Assembly (NCBI GenBank): GCA_037954665.1
Contig: JBBMOL010000149.1
Span: 868,001 to 932,000 of the forward strand
DNA length: 64,000 nucleotides
Direction of reading: 5' to 3'
Origin: Laguncularia racemosa
Lineage: Eukaryota > Streptophyta > Magnoliopsida > Myrtales > Combretaceae
Positions 49,111 through 60,433 of this stretch are shown here, in pieces. A program made the position numbers and the translations under genes. Under the pieces are notes generated by a model, which saw nothing but the letters and a program-made list of their open reading frames with translations, did no database searches and was not told the origin of the DNA. Each line of letters starts with the position of its first letter. Position 1 is the stretch's first letter.

Positions 49111-51594
49111 ACAAGAGTTGTACAGGAGATCTAGTGAAGAAAATAAATACTTCAATGACTTTGTCTCGTCGGGGAAAAGCTCCATTAGCTCAACTCCTGA
49201 TCTTAAGTAAGACACAACGAGTTAAATAATATATATTTTTGTTATGCAATTGCACTATAAGTAAAATTAATTTGTAAGGGTAGTAGTACTATCTTATTTA
49301 TTTTTTACACTAAATTAGAGATAATTTATAAGGAGAGTAGTATCCTTTATTTATTTTTGTTATTTACTTGTAGAATATAAAAATCATATATAAAAGATAA
49401 GGTCAAATGTTTTCTTTTTTTCTGTAATATTTTTAATCAATTAATAAAATTTGGAGCTGGTGTCTAGAAATAATCATCATTTATTGTCATGAAAATGGTA
49501 GATTATTTTTCAACATAAGTAAAATTTACGAAGGAAAAAAGAGAAAAAAAACCCACCAAAAAAATACAGATGAATAAAAAAAAGAAAAGAAAAAATAATC
49601 AACAAAAATTTAATAAAGAATATGAAAAAAAAAAACAATTTTTTAGGGCCGGTTCACAGCCTAAACCGGCTTATAAACTACCGGTTCACGTGAATAAGCT
49701 CAACCCTTCCTATCATAGATCGATACCGGTTCACTTCTCTCTCGACCTATGACCTAACGGATCAAGGCTAAATAGGGGCCAATTCTGAACTAGTCCGGTA
49801 TCTAGTCTCGTATATATTGCCAGAATGTAAAGCAAATGGTTCTAGGTTTAGGGCATGTAAGAACATTTGCCCCAACTCATACGTCCGTACGACCTGTTTC
49901 TGTCTTAACCTTGTTTCCGGGGCACAGATTATGAGAACTTGCGAAATAATTACGAACAAGAATCTCATGCAAACTGCCAGCAATAGAAATTAGAAATGAC
50001 TTAAAGTTAGTGATGGTGGGCTGCTCTTGTTTTCTTTTCTTTTCCTTTTTTTTTCTTTTTCTTTGGCAACACAGTGTTGGTGGGCTATAAATTATAAATT
50101 TTCTTCCACGCTAGGTTAGCTCTCTTTAATTAAAGTGATTATTGTACGAAAACGTTGCTTTCCAGTCAACGGATGTTTCTGTATCTCATGACATAGACTG
50201 GAAAAAGTTGTCCATTTCAAAAAAATATTCACGTTACGCGTCTTGGCGTTTGGCACGTAGCCACACCTTCACTCAATCTCTTTATTTTGATGATTGAGGT
50301 TATGAATAATGAAATGGTATTACGGTCATATTAAATAGTTTAAAAATCTAAATATTTTTAATTATTTATTTTTATATTAATAAAAAATAAAAAATAGAAA
50401 TGGAGATTATCCATTTCCATTACGAATAGTCGAGTCATGATATCAATATATGTTTCGATATTTTTATTTATTTATTTATTTTGAATCTACCGCAGAATTT
50501 TGGATTCTATTAGCTAATTTGAAACCTTGGAAGATAGAAAGTTGATAACATTCGTAAGTTCTACGTTTCTCTGACCATCCCAAAATCTCAAATAGATAAT
50601 TGATGGTGGACGTCAATACAAATGCGGGAGTTCATTGCATTATTGACTCGTATGGTATCAATATTTTTTATATTTATTTTTTTTTTGAACTATTAATCTA
50701 AGCTAAATTTAGATTTATTATTACCTTTAGTCTAGTAAGTTCGATAAGATTTAATTAATTTCTCTTTTCATTATTTTCTTAAATAACTAATTAATAGCCA
50801 TTAGATTGAATCATCTGTTAAGTTTTATATTTGATTTTACTATCCTACAAATAGTTTTTTTATTACAGTTTCAATTATAATGTGATTATTAAAATAAAAA
50901 ATTACTTTTTCTCAAATTGAATATGATCTATATTCTTATTAATAGTATAAAACCGTTTAAATTTTGTCGTATAGAATAAGGTCATACAATTTATTAGTAG
51001 TGTGAATCCATCTATTAATCTTGTTTATGAATATTAATTCTATCTAACTTCATTTTGTGATTCAACCAAACGGTCCACAGAAATTATAGATGAAGACCTA
51101 GGAAATTCACTTTCTTTTTAATTACTTTGATAACCATAAGTTTTGGATGAATTAATAAACATATGGAGTTAATAATTACAGGTGGAAATACTTTAGTATA
51201 TAGTAATAATATGGCATGTACTATAATCAATACGATTTTGTAATAATATGGCATGTACACTTAGGAAATAAACTTATACTATGAATAGATAAACAATTTG
51301 TGTAGGGTGTTTATATATATTTACATTTGAGATAGTTGCTTGCAAAGTTTTGATGTTTGGTACTTAAGTGTCAGCATTAAGAGATTAATTTGGAATTGTG
51401 ATTGCAATAAATGGAAAGTGAGGATTGAGAAGAAAATACAGTGACAATTGGAGAAGTTTTGAGAAAGAGAGAATACAGTCCACATTGGATAGCAAATGAA
51501 AGTTTTGGAAGAGAGACAATGCATAATTGGTATTATGTGGGAAGTACTATTTGGGGGTAACAAATGGAAGTTCTGGGGAGAGAGAAAATATATG

Positions 51595-51625
<31 letters not shown>

Positions 51626-51737
51626 AAGTTTTACCTAATTATAAATAAAATAAAATAAACGACCTCGGGAAACAACTTCCACCATGAAAATGATGGCGAT
51701 GATCATGGCCACAATAAAAAGATTCGAATGGAGTCTT
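49111..51737. other. Intergenic region upstream of LYK4
   Basis: AT-rich, no gene. It contains an A-rich stretch (49530-49640) and a GC-richer part with three CCGGTTCAC words (49649, 49681, 49726). A TTGACT (W-box-type) site lies on the minus strand at 50164-50169. A (TA)n stretch with TATG runs to about 51625. The 71-codon minus frame at 49768-49983 has no domain. Confidence 0.5.
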
Positions 51738-51743
51738 AGTCAA
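51738..51743 (-). promoter_or_regulatory. W-box-like element (TTGACT) upstream of LYK4
   Basis: The complement of 'agtcaa' reads TTGACT, with flanking GTTGACTAA, about 210 bases before the start codon. W-boxes are bound by WRKY factors in defence genes; a single 6-base match is weak evidence alone. Confidence 0.35.
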
Positions 51744-51872
51744 CATTACGATCCCACAATCCACTGTTTCATGTCCATTTCCCTTCGACGAAAATACGTA
51801 TGACTTTTTTTTTTCGTACAGGATACATTTTCAAGTACCATCCATTCAACCCACAGCTTCCGGCCCCAGGCA

Positions 51873-51880
51873 TTATATAA
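51873..51880 (+). promoter_or_regulatory. TATA box of LYK4
   Basis: 'ttatataa' lies 70-77 bases upstream of the ATG at 51950, after GC-richer sequence. It would place the transcription start near 51905-51915 and give a short 5' leader. Confidence 0.6.
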
Positions 51881-51949
51881 CCCACTCTATTGAACCAAAA
51901 ACCATAACACATAATAAAACTTTGATATCTTCCTAGCTACCAGTGACAA

Positions 51950-53902
51950 ATGCATTTCCTTTCTCTCTTTTTCATCATAACTTTCTTGATCTTTTCATTT
52001 CGGTTGGGCGCTCTTGCGCAACAGCCTTACATTGGTCGAGCCACAATATATTGTACCAGGAACACGAGCACTGGCAATGACAGTTCTGTTCTTGGTTTCA
52101 CTTGCAATGGCCTGAAAAAAAAATGCCAAGCTTACTTCATTTACAGATCCAATCCACCTTTCAACACTGTTTCTTCCATATCTCAGCTCTTGGCTTCTGA
52201 CCCTTCTCAGCTCTCTTCTATAAACTCCGTTCCAGAAAACGCAACTTTTGAAACGAATAAAATGGTGATAGTTCCCGTCAACTGCTCCTGTTCGGGTCAG
52301 TACTATCAGAGCAACACATCCTACACTGTCAAGCATGGAGACACATACTACTTAATAATCAACGAGACTTTGCAAGGTCTCACGACATGTAAAGCAATCA
52401 AAAAGCAGAACAATATCAACACCGTGTATCTGTATAGTGGTCCAATCACGATCCCTCTTAGATGTGCTTGTCCTACGAAGAATCAGAGTGATCAGGGTGT
52501 GAAGTACTTACTGACTTATATCGTTTCAAAAGGTAACTATGTTTCTACGATCAGTGCAAGGTTTGGGGCTAATGTAGGGATGACCCTCGAGGCTAACGAA
52601 CTCACCGAGCAATCTAACACAATATATCCCTACACTACATTACTAGTTCCTATGCAAAACCGGCCGACAAGTAATCAAACCATTGAATCACCATCACCGC
52701 CATCACAACCCTCCTCCCCACCGGTCACTTCTACGACTGATTCACCAAAAGATGGTTCAGGACGCAAATGGTTATATGCTTTGGTTGGCTATCTCGTTGG
52801 AAGTACTTCCATGTTGGCCTTTAGCTCCATTGTCTTCTACATCTGTTTCCGGAGGAAAGCAAACTCTAATTCGACAGCTGTCTCCAGTAGCTACGTGGAA
52901 AGAAAGGAGAAAAGGTTCGATGATGAAGCTCAAGGATTTATCAAAAACATATCTGCCTTTGCTCAATCCATCAAAGTGTACAATTTCGAGGATCTGCTAT
53001 CTGCAACTGATAATTTCAGTCCATGTCATTTGATCAAAGGCAGTGTATTTCGCGGTAGAATCGATGATGTTCTTGTCGCCATCAAGAAAATGGATGGAGA
53101 TATTACAAAGGAAATCAATATCCTCAACAAGGTCAACCACTTAAACCTCATCCGTCTGCTAGGAGTCTGCTTTGATAGTGGACATTGGTACTTGGTTTAT
53201 GAGTATGCAGTAAATGGTCCGTTGAGTGATTGGATATGCTATGCAGAAAACTGCGGAAAGTTCCTAAACTGGAACCAAAGAATCCAGATTGCAGTAGATG
53301 TTGCGACAGGATTGAATTACCTTCACAGCTTTGCAACGCCTCCGTATGTTCACAAGAATTTAACTAGCAGCAATGTTCTGCTAGACAGTGATTTCAGGGC
53401 CAAGATATCGAATTTAAGTTTGGCAAAATCAGGAGAAGGACATGGTCATCCATTTTTATTGACAAGCCACATCATTGGAACGAAGGGTTACATGGCTCCT
53501 GAGTACCTGGAACACGGCTTCGTGTCCACAAAACTTGATGTCTACGCATTTGGAGTTCTCATGATGGAGATAATTACTGGGAAGGAAGTTGCTTCTTTAT
53601 ATGGCGGTGAAAATATGCACCTACATGATACAATTCTTCCTCTGCTTTATGAGGATGATGGGCATGAGAAGTTGGCAGGCTTCATTGATCCTTCCTTGGA
53701 GGGGAATTATCCTCATGAACTAGCCACCCTCCTGATGGAGCTGGTCAGGAGTTGCCTGAATAAAAATCCATCTTCTCGCCCAGAAATTGATGAGATCGGA
53801 CAGTCGCTTGTGAAAATTCTCAGTTCTTCCATGGCTTGGGAGTCATCTAGTAATTCCATTATTCTGACTGCTGCTGGAGACCAAAATAGTAGCTTTCCAT
53901 GA
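51950..53902 (+). CDS. LYK4: LysM receptor-like (pseudo)kinase, LYK4-type
   Basis: Intact 650-residue plasma-membrane receptor without introns. A signal peptide (residues 1-23, cut after ALA before QQPY) leads to three LysM domains (about 60-108, 123-168, 188-235) separated by the CSC (112-114) and CAC (172-174) motifs of plant LysM receptors. A Pro/Ser-rich linker (245-262) and one membrane helix (about 274-299, then FRRK) follow, then a kinase domain (about 346-624). The Gly-rich loop is degenerate (IKGSVFRG); Lys379 of VAIK and a likely helix-C Glu388 remain; HRD is HKN (468-470), DFG is NLS (488-490); APE (516-518) is intact. It is thus probably an inactive kinase, as known for LYK4/LYK5, which bind chitin and signal with CERK1. 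'APEYLEHGFVSTKLDVYAFG' points to LYK4 more than LYK5. Length fits the family, and the ATG has an in-frame signal peptide directly after it. Confidence 0.93.
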   Translation: MHFLSLFFIITFLIFSFRLGALAQQPYIGRATIYCTRNTSTGNDSSVLGFTCNGLKKKCQAYFIYRSNPPFNTVSSISQLLASDPSQLSSINSVPENATFETNKMVIVPVNCSCSGQYYQSNTSYTVKHGDTYYLIINETLQGLTTCKAIKKQNNINTVYLYSGPITIPLRCACPTKNQSDQGVKYLLTYIVSKGNYVSTISARFGANVGMTLEANELTEQSNTIYPYTTLLVPMQNRPTSNQTIESPSPPSQPSSPPVTSTTDSPKDGSGRKWLYALVGYLVGSTSMLAFSSIVFYICFRRKANSNSTAVSSSYVERKEKRFDDEAQGFIKNISAFAQSIKVYNFEDLLSATDNFSPCHLIKGSVFRGRIDDVLVAIKKMDGDITKEINILNKVNHLNLIRLLGVCFDSGHWYLVYEYAVNGPLSDWICYAENCGKFLNWNQRIQIAVDVATGLNYLHSFATPPYVHKNLTSSNVLLDSDFRAKISNLSLAKSGEGHGHPFLLTSHIIGTKGYMAPEYLEHGFVSTKLDVYAFGVLMMEIITGKEVASLYGGENMHLHDTILPLLYEDDGHEKLAGFIDPSLEGNYPHELATLLMELVRSCLNKNPSSRPEIDEIGQSLVKILSSSMAWESSSNSIILTAAGDQNSSFP

Positions 53903-54440
53903 GAATAGACTCAGTGCAGACAGTGTCATTAGAAAACAATAATTTCCGGAGTCATTCCCTTGTGCAAAACATGGTGTTCTCTTCGTTAGTGTCTTAACCA
54001 TTGTTACCTCAAATCCTCATACATAGTATTTTATTTTCACCGGAGTGTAAACTTAATTGCCATGCGAAAGTGCAATTCATCTTGCTATTAGAATATGTTT
54101 CAACATTTAGATTTAGTGGTGCCTTAGCTTAACAGATGACTATCAAGAGCAACTTGCCCAAAGTCTACTTGACTAGGCAAATTATTAATTGAAGTTTTGC
54201 GATAATTGCGAGAAATAGTTGCTTAGTCATGTGACACCAAAAGCATGGGGCTTAGATACCAACAAGGAAACGCTACAACAACGAGCTTCGTTGCTAAAGC
54301 TAATGCTTCCACTAATTATGAAAATGTATTCCAAATGATTCTCTACTTCATTTCTAAAGTTTTGTGTTTTTTTTTTAGGATGGCCACGTGTCTTCAAGAC
54401 ACCTTTTAGTCGTCTTCTTCCTCGCACAAACAGTACGGTA
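53903..54440. other. LYK4 3' flank
   Basis: Presumed 3' untranslated region and downstream sequence. I found no exact AATAAA signal in the first 250 bases; 'aataat' at 53938 is a weak variant. A G-box core CACGTG is at 54385-54390. The 66-codon minus-strand frame at 54227-54427 has no domain. Confidence 0.4.
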
Positions 54441-55200
54441 AGGGAGAGAATGAGCAGATTTCAACAGATCCATTGAATTTTAATAAAATCTTATCAAGTT
54501 TTAACTGAAAGCGTATTTTATATCAAAGATTAGTATCAATATTTAACAGAAAACGAATTAAATCAAACAAGATAAAAGTTAAGATTTTATGTAGTTTATG
54601 CCAAATCTGATTCGTGCGAACCCGAGCTTGTCTAACTCATTCATGGACTCCTATGAATAGATTAAGGCACCACGAATTCGAAAAACACATCAGAACCCAT
54701 CGATAGGCACCAAAATCTTCAACAAACCCCTTTCTCTAATCTAGAATCCTCATACCCATGACCCACGTTCTCTCTTGGACATCTCACACCACACTCTACG
54801 TCGAAGCTAGTTTTAGATAATGTTAGGATCCTTAGATTGAGTAGGATTAGAAAAACCCCAATTTGTTATCCGATTGTACACAAATCAATCGGATCGAAGA
54901 GCACCATAACCACCCCGTCGGTCGCCATTAGAACCACTGTCTAGGCATCTTTATAGGAAAAACCACCGCTACTACTCAACTCCCTACATCCATAAACACC
55001 AGGTTAGAGTCCTCAGCCGCCGCCAACGACGATCGGAGACACCTGTATGGACCACCCACAGCTGCTGCTCTCTCTCTCTGGGTTCTGCACGTAATGCGTG
55101 CGTGAAGCATGCCTGTGACCCGCTTGGAGCTCCACTGAACTGACCCAAACTTGCGATTTACGACCCGGGCACAGTAGGTTATCACGTGTTATTTTGATTA
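54441..55200. other. GC-richer anonymous segment
   Basis: Noticeably richer in GC than its surroundings, especially 54900-55160 (CCGCCGCC-type words and a short CT run). The 69-codon minus frame at 54976-55185 shows no domain I recognise. It could be an old exon, a 5' leader of a lost gene or part of a repeat. Confidence 0.35.
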
Positions 55201-56609
55201 TTTTGTTTTTTGTTTGTAGTAAAATATGTTAAAAATAACAACAACAATAATACTGAAAACAAATAAAAAATAATAAAGTACTATAAATGAATAAGGGAAA
55301 TGCTGTGTTAGCTTTGATTACATGTTCAGTGATATAGTTTTCATAGTCGAATTAAACAAATTTGAAAAAAAAAAGAAAAATATAATTTCATGACGGATGC
55401 ATTGGCAGAATTGATATTTTTCTTTCTTTTTTTTTTTCAAATTTTATTTATGGTTAGCCAATGTCATGTGATATAGGTTGATGTGTATCAATTTGTGATG
55501 ATAGGATCGATTAGCTGACATAATGTTTTGCACATTGACATAACTTCCTACGCATCATCACTTGTTTGTTGGCATAAGTTGTTTATCTATCGTCGTGTTC
55601 GACGCGATTAATTCTAGCATTCATATGTTAATATGTTCAATTTAAAATACATGTTTGCATTAGAACTTTCATAAAAAAAATAAATTTTATTAGATAGGAA
55701 TCATTGTATAGGTTCTTGGTATTACAATTTAACGGCCATCTAAGTCGATTAGGCTTTTGGTTAGTTTTAATATAATTTCTAGGTTTTTTAAAAAAATAAT
55801 CAAAATAAAAATAATAATAATAATAAAATAAAAGAAAGAATGTTTCATCATAAACCTCCAAAAATTGCTTGATTTTTTCTTAAAAAAAAAAAAGAAGTGT
55901 TTTGTCGCTTAAGCATTAGAGTTTTTTCTTAATAAAATTAAATAGTAATAAATGTAAATATAACTCATTTTAAAAAATAAAATTAACAAACACATTAAAG
56001 TTTTGTAAAAGATAGAACTATATTAGTTTGATCTCGACTAGTGTGTACATAAGTATTTACGAGATAACCATAAAGATTGTAAAAAAATTTATTCTTTCAA
56101 ATCATGTTTTCAAATAAATAATAATAATAAACAAAATTAAAAAAATCATAATAAAAAATAAATGAAAAAATCTTTATGTTTGCTTTATGTGTTACTTGCA
56201 TGAAAAATGTCATTTTTTTTCTTATACATGATTACATAGGGATTTATATAAAGCCTTTTCATTAATTTCTTTGAAAAATAACGAGTAGTAACCATTTAAA
56301 TTTTAACAAGCTAGCCCTTAAGCTTTGATTCTCTGGTTTAAGTTTTTTTTTTTTAATCATTTTCTACAAGACTAGTAGTTAAAAATTAAGTTTAATCCAC
56401 CTAATTAAACTTAATTTCCTATTTTTCCAATTTCAGTTGGTGGTAACTCGTGTTTTATAAAAGGCTTTAAAAATTAAGACTTTTCTTTAATTTTTATACT
56501 TGAATAACTTATGTTAAGGAGGCTTAGCATAGGTTAAATTAAGGAAAAATTCAAAATTAGACTTGACAATACCATTTGGATCTTTCACTCTATATGATAA
56601 AGGAGCAAT
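55201..56609. other. AT-rich spacer, no gene seen
   Basis: Runs of A, T and TAA repeats (for example 55808-55830). No coding signal. It lies where the internal region of the copia element at 56624 should be, but no gag or pol was recognised. Confidence 0.5.
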
Positions 56610-56621
56610 GCTTTGATATCA
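56610..56621 (-). other. Copia primer-binding site
   Basis: Minus-strand TGATATCAAAGC, next to the CA end of the LTR (minus sense), close to the TGGTATCA(G/A)AGC site for initiator tRNA-Met. Confidence 0.75.
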
Positions 56622-56623
56622 AT

Positions 56624-58232
56624 TGTTGGTCCTAAATACACAATCAAGAAAGAGAGTTGAATCGATTGCAATACAAAACTAAAAGTTTTTCAAAATCCCC
56701 TTTTTGATTGAGTCAGATTTATGGTAGTTAGTTTAGTACATAAGTGTAGCAACTAATAACAATGAAAATTAAAAGAGATTATAATAGAGAAGATCTGGTA
56801 AAGAAATTATAGGGGTTCCATCTCAAGTGTCAATTTTCTCTTTCAGCTTTATTGCTAGGATTCAATATTCAACATTGGTATTGTTCTACTAATTACCATA
56901 AAAAAAGAAAAGATTATAAATACAGCCTCTAAGGCTATAGTCAATGTTGCTTTGTTTCTTAACTTTGCCACAAGCTTTTCCCATACTACAATAACTAAAC
57001 CTCATTTGTATACAATTAATTCCAAGGAGAAAATGAGGAAAAGCAAGGAAAAAAAGAAAAGAAAAGATAAAACTCCTCTAAGTTTAGCACATGGAGAAAC
57101 TCTAGGATTCCAACTAAAGTTGAGTACAATGAAATAGATATATTAACTTAAAAATAATTCACAATGATCTTGAAAGTTGTTGATAAAAATCTTTATATGT
57201 GTTTTTTTCTAACATAACTTTGCCTTTTTAATTCTTATAAGCTTTAGCGAATAGCTTGAATTCTTCTACAATTCGAAAATTTGAAAATTAGAGAAAATCC
57301 CACAAAATTTGAATTGTTTGTTATCCATAATTGCCGATATTTCTCATAATATCTAGACTGAATTTTGAATTTGAAAAGCTAGTATATATCTAGTAGAAAC
57401 TTCTTAGATGAATCTTCAACTAACAAAATCTTGGATAGTCACTTCAAAAAAATCTAGAAGAGAATCTTCAGTCTATATCTCTTCTCTTCATTTGAATTTG
57501 AAAACTATATATTTAATAGAAACTCCGATAACTGACAACTTATTTAATTCTTCGAAATACTTCAAAATACTCTTGTGAATAATCATGAACATAATGGATT
57601 AAAAACATCCTCACAAACTTGACAATTTAAACTTGATAAAGTTGATCTTGAAAACTTCAATAACTTGTTCTTTTTATCGAAAAGTATTTTTATTGAATTT
57701 AATCTTGTTTAAATAATGGAAGTAAGCTAAATGCATTACCCAAATACATTTGAATAGTGAAGCTAGGCCTTAATTTGCAAAAATAAAGAAACAAAATCGA
57801 CAAAGCTCCTTGTTAAGGATTCTGATGTGTTTTGCCAACCTTTTAAGTGTTTTGATGGAGCTTTTAACTTCCAAGAATAAACTTTAGTAAACATATACAC
57901 TTTTTCAAACTTTCTATGTTTATGCTTGAACCTTCTAAGTTGTCTAGTACTTGAAGTGAAAACTTATTGTTCACATTTTTTTACCTTCTAACTTTTCTAG
58001 AATTCACCAAATAACGCACTGCATTCTTTTTTATAGCCTTTTAAGTTGCATGATAAACCTTCTAAGTTGATAGAAATTCCTTTTTAGCTTAATGCCCTCT
58101 TTTCTTCACCTTTTTAAGTTTATTGATACATCTTTTAACTTTTCTATATGCCCTCAATTAATTTATTAGTAAACACACTTAATGTTTATTATCATCAAAA
58201 TACATGATTGAGAGATTTAACACAACCCAACA
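56624..58232 (-). mobile_element. Copia 5' LTR (minus orientation), 1609 bp
   Basis: On the + strand starts TGTTGGTCC and ends ACCCAACA, giving the inverted TGTTGG/CCAACA ends typical of copia LTRs. The primer-binding site at 56610 identifies it as the 5' LTR of a minus-strand element whose body is lost. It belongs to the same family as 13288-14897, with matched internal landmarks and a length equal within one or two bases. The small frame at 56952-57137 is not a gene. Confidence 0.8.
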
Positions 58233-60410
58233 TATATGCAATTAAAAGTCAATGTGTTTTCATTGTATTTTCCAAAAAAAAAAAATGGTTCTACATTATA
58301 CCTATTATGTGATTCATCTTCCTCAAAGATGACTAAAACAATACATCATCGATGCCATTTCCTTTGGAAGGTTAAAATGCATATTAATTTCCCTCAAAAA
58401 TACAATGATAGCTGCTATTGGTGGAGTTAGGAATGATAGAATTTTTGACAATAGTTTTGATAATAACAAGGAGAATAACAAAGATCAATAATAAAGAAAA
58501 TAACAAAAAAAGGATTATGAGAAAGGTATTTTATATTGTTATCTAACTTATTTAATTAAATATATAGTTATGAGTAATTTTGAAAGCATATGAATAAGTT
58601 ATTTAGAAATAGCACAATCCAATAAGACAAAATGTATGAGTTTTCATAATGCAATATGAAACTCTAAATATTGTCGGAAGATGGCAAAGACTAAAGAACA
58701 AATGAACTTTATATGAAAGAATTGACATGAGCAAGTATAGTCTAAATGAATAAGAAAAATTTAAGTAGTTAGAAACAAATATGATGATTGAAGTTTTGAA
58801 CTAAATTATCAAATGTGGATGACATAAAGAAAGTTTTAGAACTTAGTTATTAGAAGTAAGTAATGTACTACTAGACTATTTTTTAATATAGATGAAGACT
58901 TTGATAGAATATTTTGGATGACCAAATTTCAAGACTCACCTCCATAATATGTTTGAACTATTTCACTAAAGTTAGTTTTTGGTATCATGGGGATACTTTT
59001 TACATGGAGCCATCATAAGCATATATATTAAAGGAAGGAAAATCATTTATATAGTGATAGGAAAGGCACGATTGCACAAGATTGCATGATATTACAAAGA
59101 GATTATCAACATTAAATATCCCCAATTTTAATCCTAGTCAAATATTTCCTTTGTAGTGACAAAAAGAATAAAAGAATAAGCTTTGATGAAATAATTTTAG
59201 AATGCAATGAAGAATCAAAATTAGATATGAGAAATTATGAAGTAGTAATTAAGGATGACATAATCATATGAACTAAAGAAGGACTATTGAAAATTCATTT
59301 ATAAATATTAGGCAAATAGGAACATACAATAAAGAAGAGTAAGAGATATTACAAAAACATTTGAAGCAATCAGTGTTCTTTTTATTTTATTTTGTTAAAG
59401 CGCTAATCTTGTAGGGGAATTTTTATTTTATCCTCACGATTGAATATTTTTTGACGTTGCAATTATTTTTGCAAGATTACTTTTCATTATAGTTTTATGA
59501 GATTAGTTTTAGAAGAAGCTAAGTGGGATAGAACAATGAGTGATAGAACAGTGAGTGATAAAACAATGAGTGACTAATCAAGTCCCTAATAACTGGAGGT
59601 TAAAAGAGTGAACTAACACACAAGGCGAAAGCACTATAAATCAATTGCCTGATCTTTTTATTCTCTACTTTTTTATATTTACGCAATTATTTATTTCCAC
59701 TACCTAATACTTTGTCAATATCCACTAATAGTAATCTAAAGGAATTGTTTTCGAAATGCTTTGAAAAGTAAATTTTATAGCAATCATATGACTTCCTTCA
59801 TAAATGCTAACCTAGACTAATAGATAGTAATTTTGTTACACTTGTTATTGCTACTAGAACTATTGCTGTCATGCTCTTATCAATTTTAATTTATAACAAT
59901 ACATGTAGTTGCTATAATAACATTTGACAAAAGTTAATGAACACTGCAACATAGAATCATATGCTTTTGAATTTGTGGTTGGTTTTCTAATGCATGTTTA
60001 ATTATTTATTATTTGATGTATATTGTAATGTGAAAGCTTCAAAAAGTTTGCAATTCCTTCATCGTGTGCAACATTGTTTTAACAATTAAAGTTTATGCAT
60101 GGATAATGATGCCACTTTTATACCATACTTTTGCTTGCATTCTTTGAACAAAAAAAATTAATAGAATTAGAACTATAAATTGCCTAGATTGTTAATCTAA
60201 AGGCCGTGTCCTAGGAGAAATGCATGTCTAACTACTTTGAACTATTGAAGATTATATGATTGATTAATTAGAATCTATTAAGTAAAAAGGTCATGTTTCA
60301 CACACATCGGTCTTTTTTTTTTCTTTGCTAAATTAAGCAAGATTTTTTATTAAACATATAAATTATCTAGAATAACCCTTACGATCAGGATGTAACAAAA
60401 AATGTAGCAT
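58233..60410. other. Intergenic, no gene recognised
   Basis: AT-rich with short broken frames. The part at 58440-59340 has some coding-like texture, but nothing could be matched to a family. Confidence 0.45.
59527..59571 (+). repeat. 15-bp tandem repeat, three copies
   Basis: Units gatagaacaatgagt, gatagaacagtgagt, gataaaacaatgagt in direct succession. Confidence 0.9.
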
Positions 60411-60433
60411 TCTTTATTTTTTTATTTTTTTTT
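60411..60433 (-). other. Probable LINE poly-A tail
   Basis: On the + strand 'tttattttttt' then T-rich to 60433, directly downstream (minus sense) of the ORF2 remnant end; consistent with the A-rich 3' end of a LINE. A second T run is at 60307-60321. Confidence 0.5.

Noticed and set aside
51995..53336. Open frames on both strands within the LYK4 gene
   Set aside because: Shadow frames of the real coding sequence; none has a domain.
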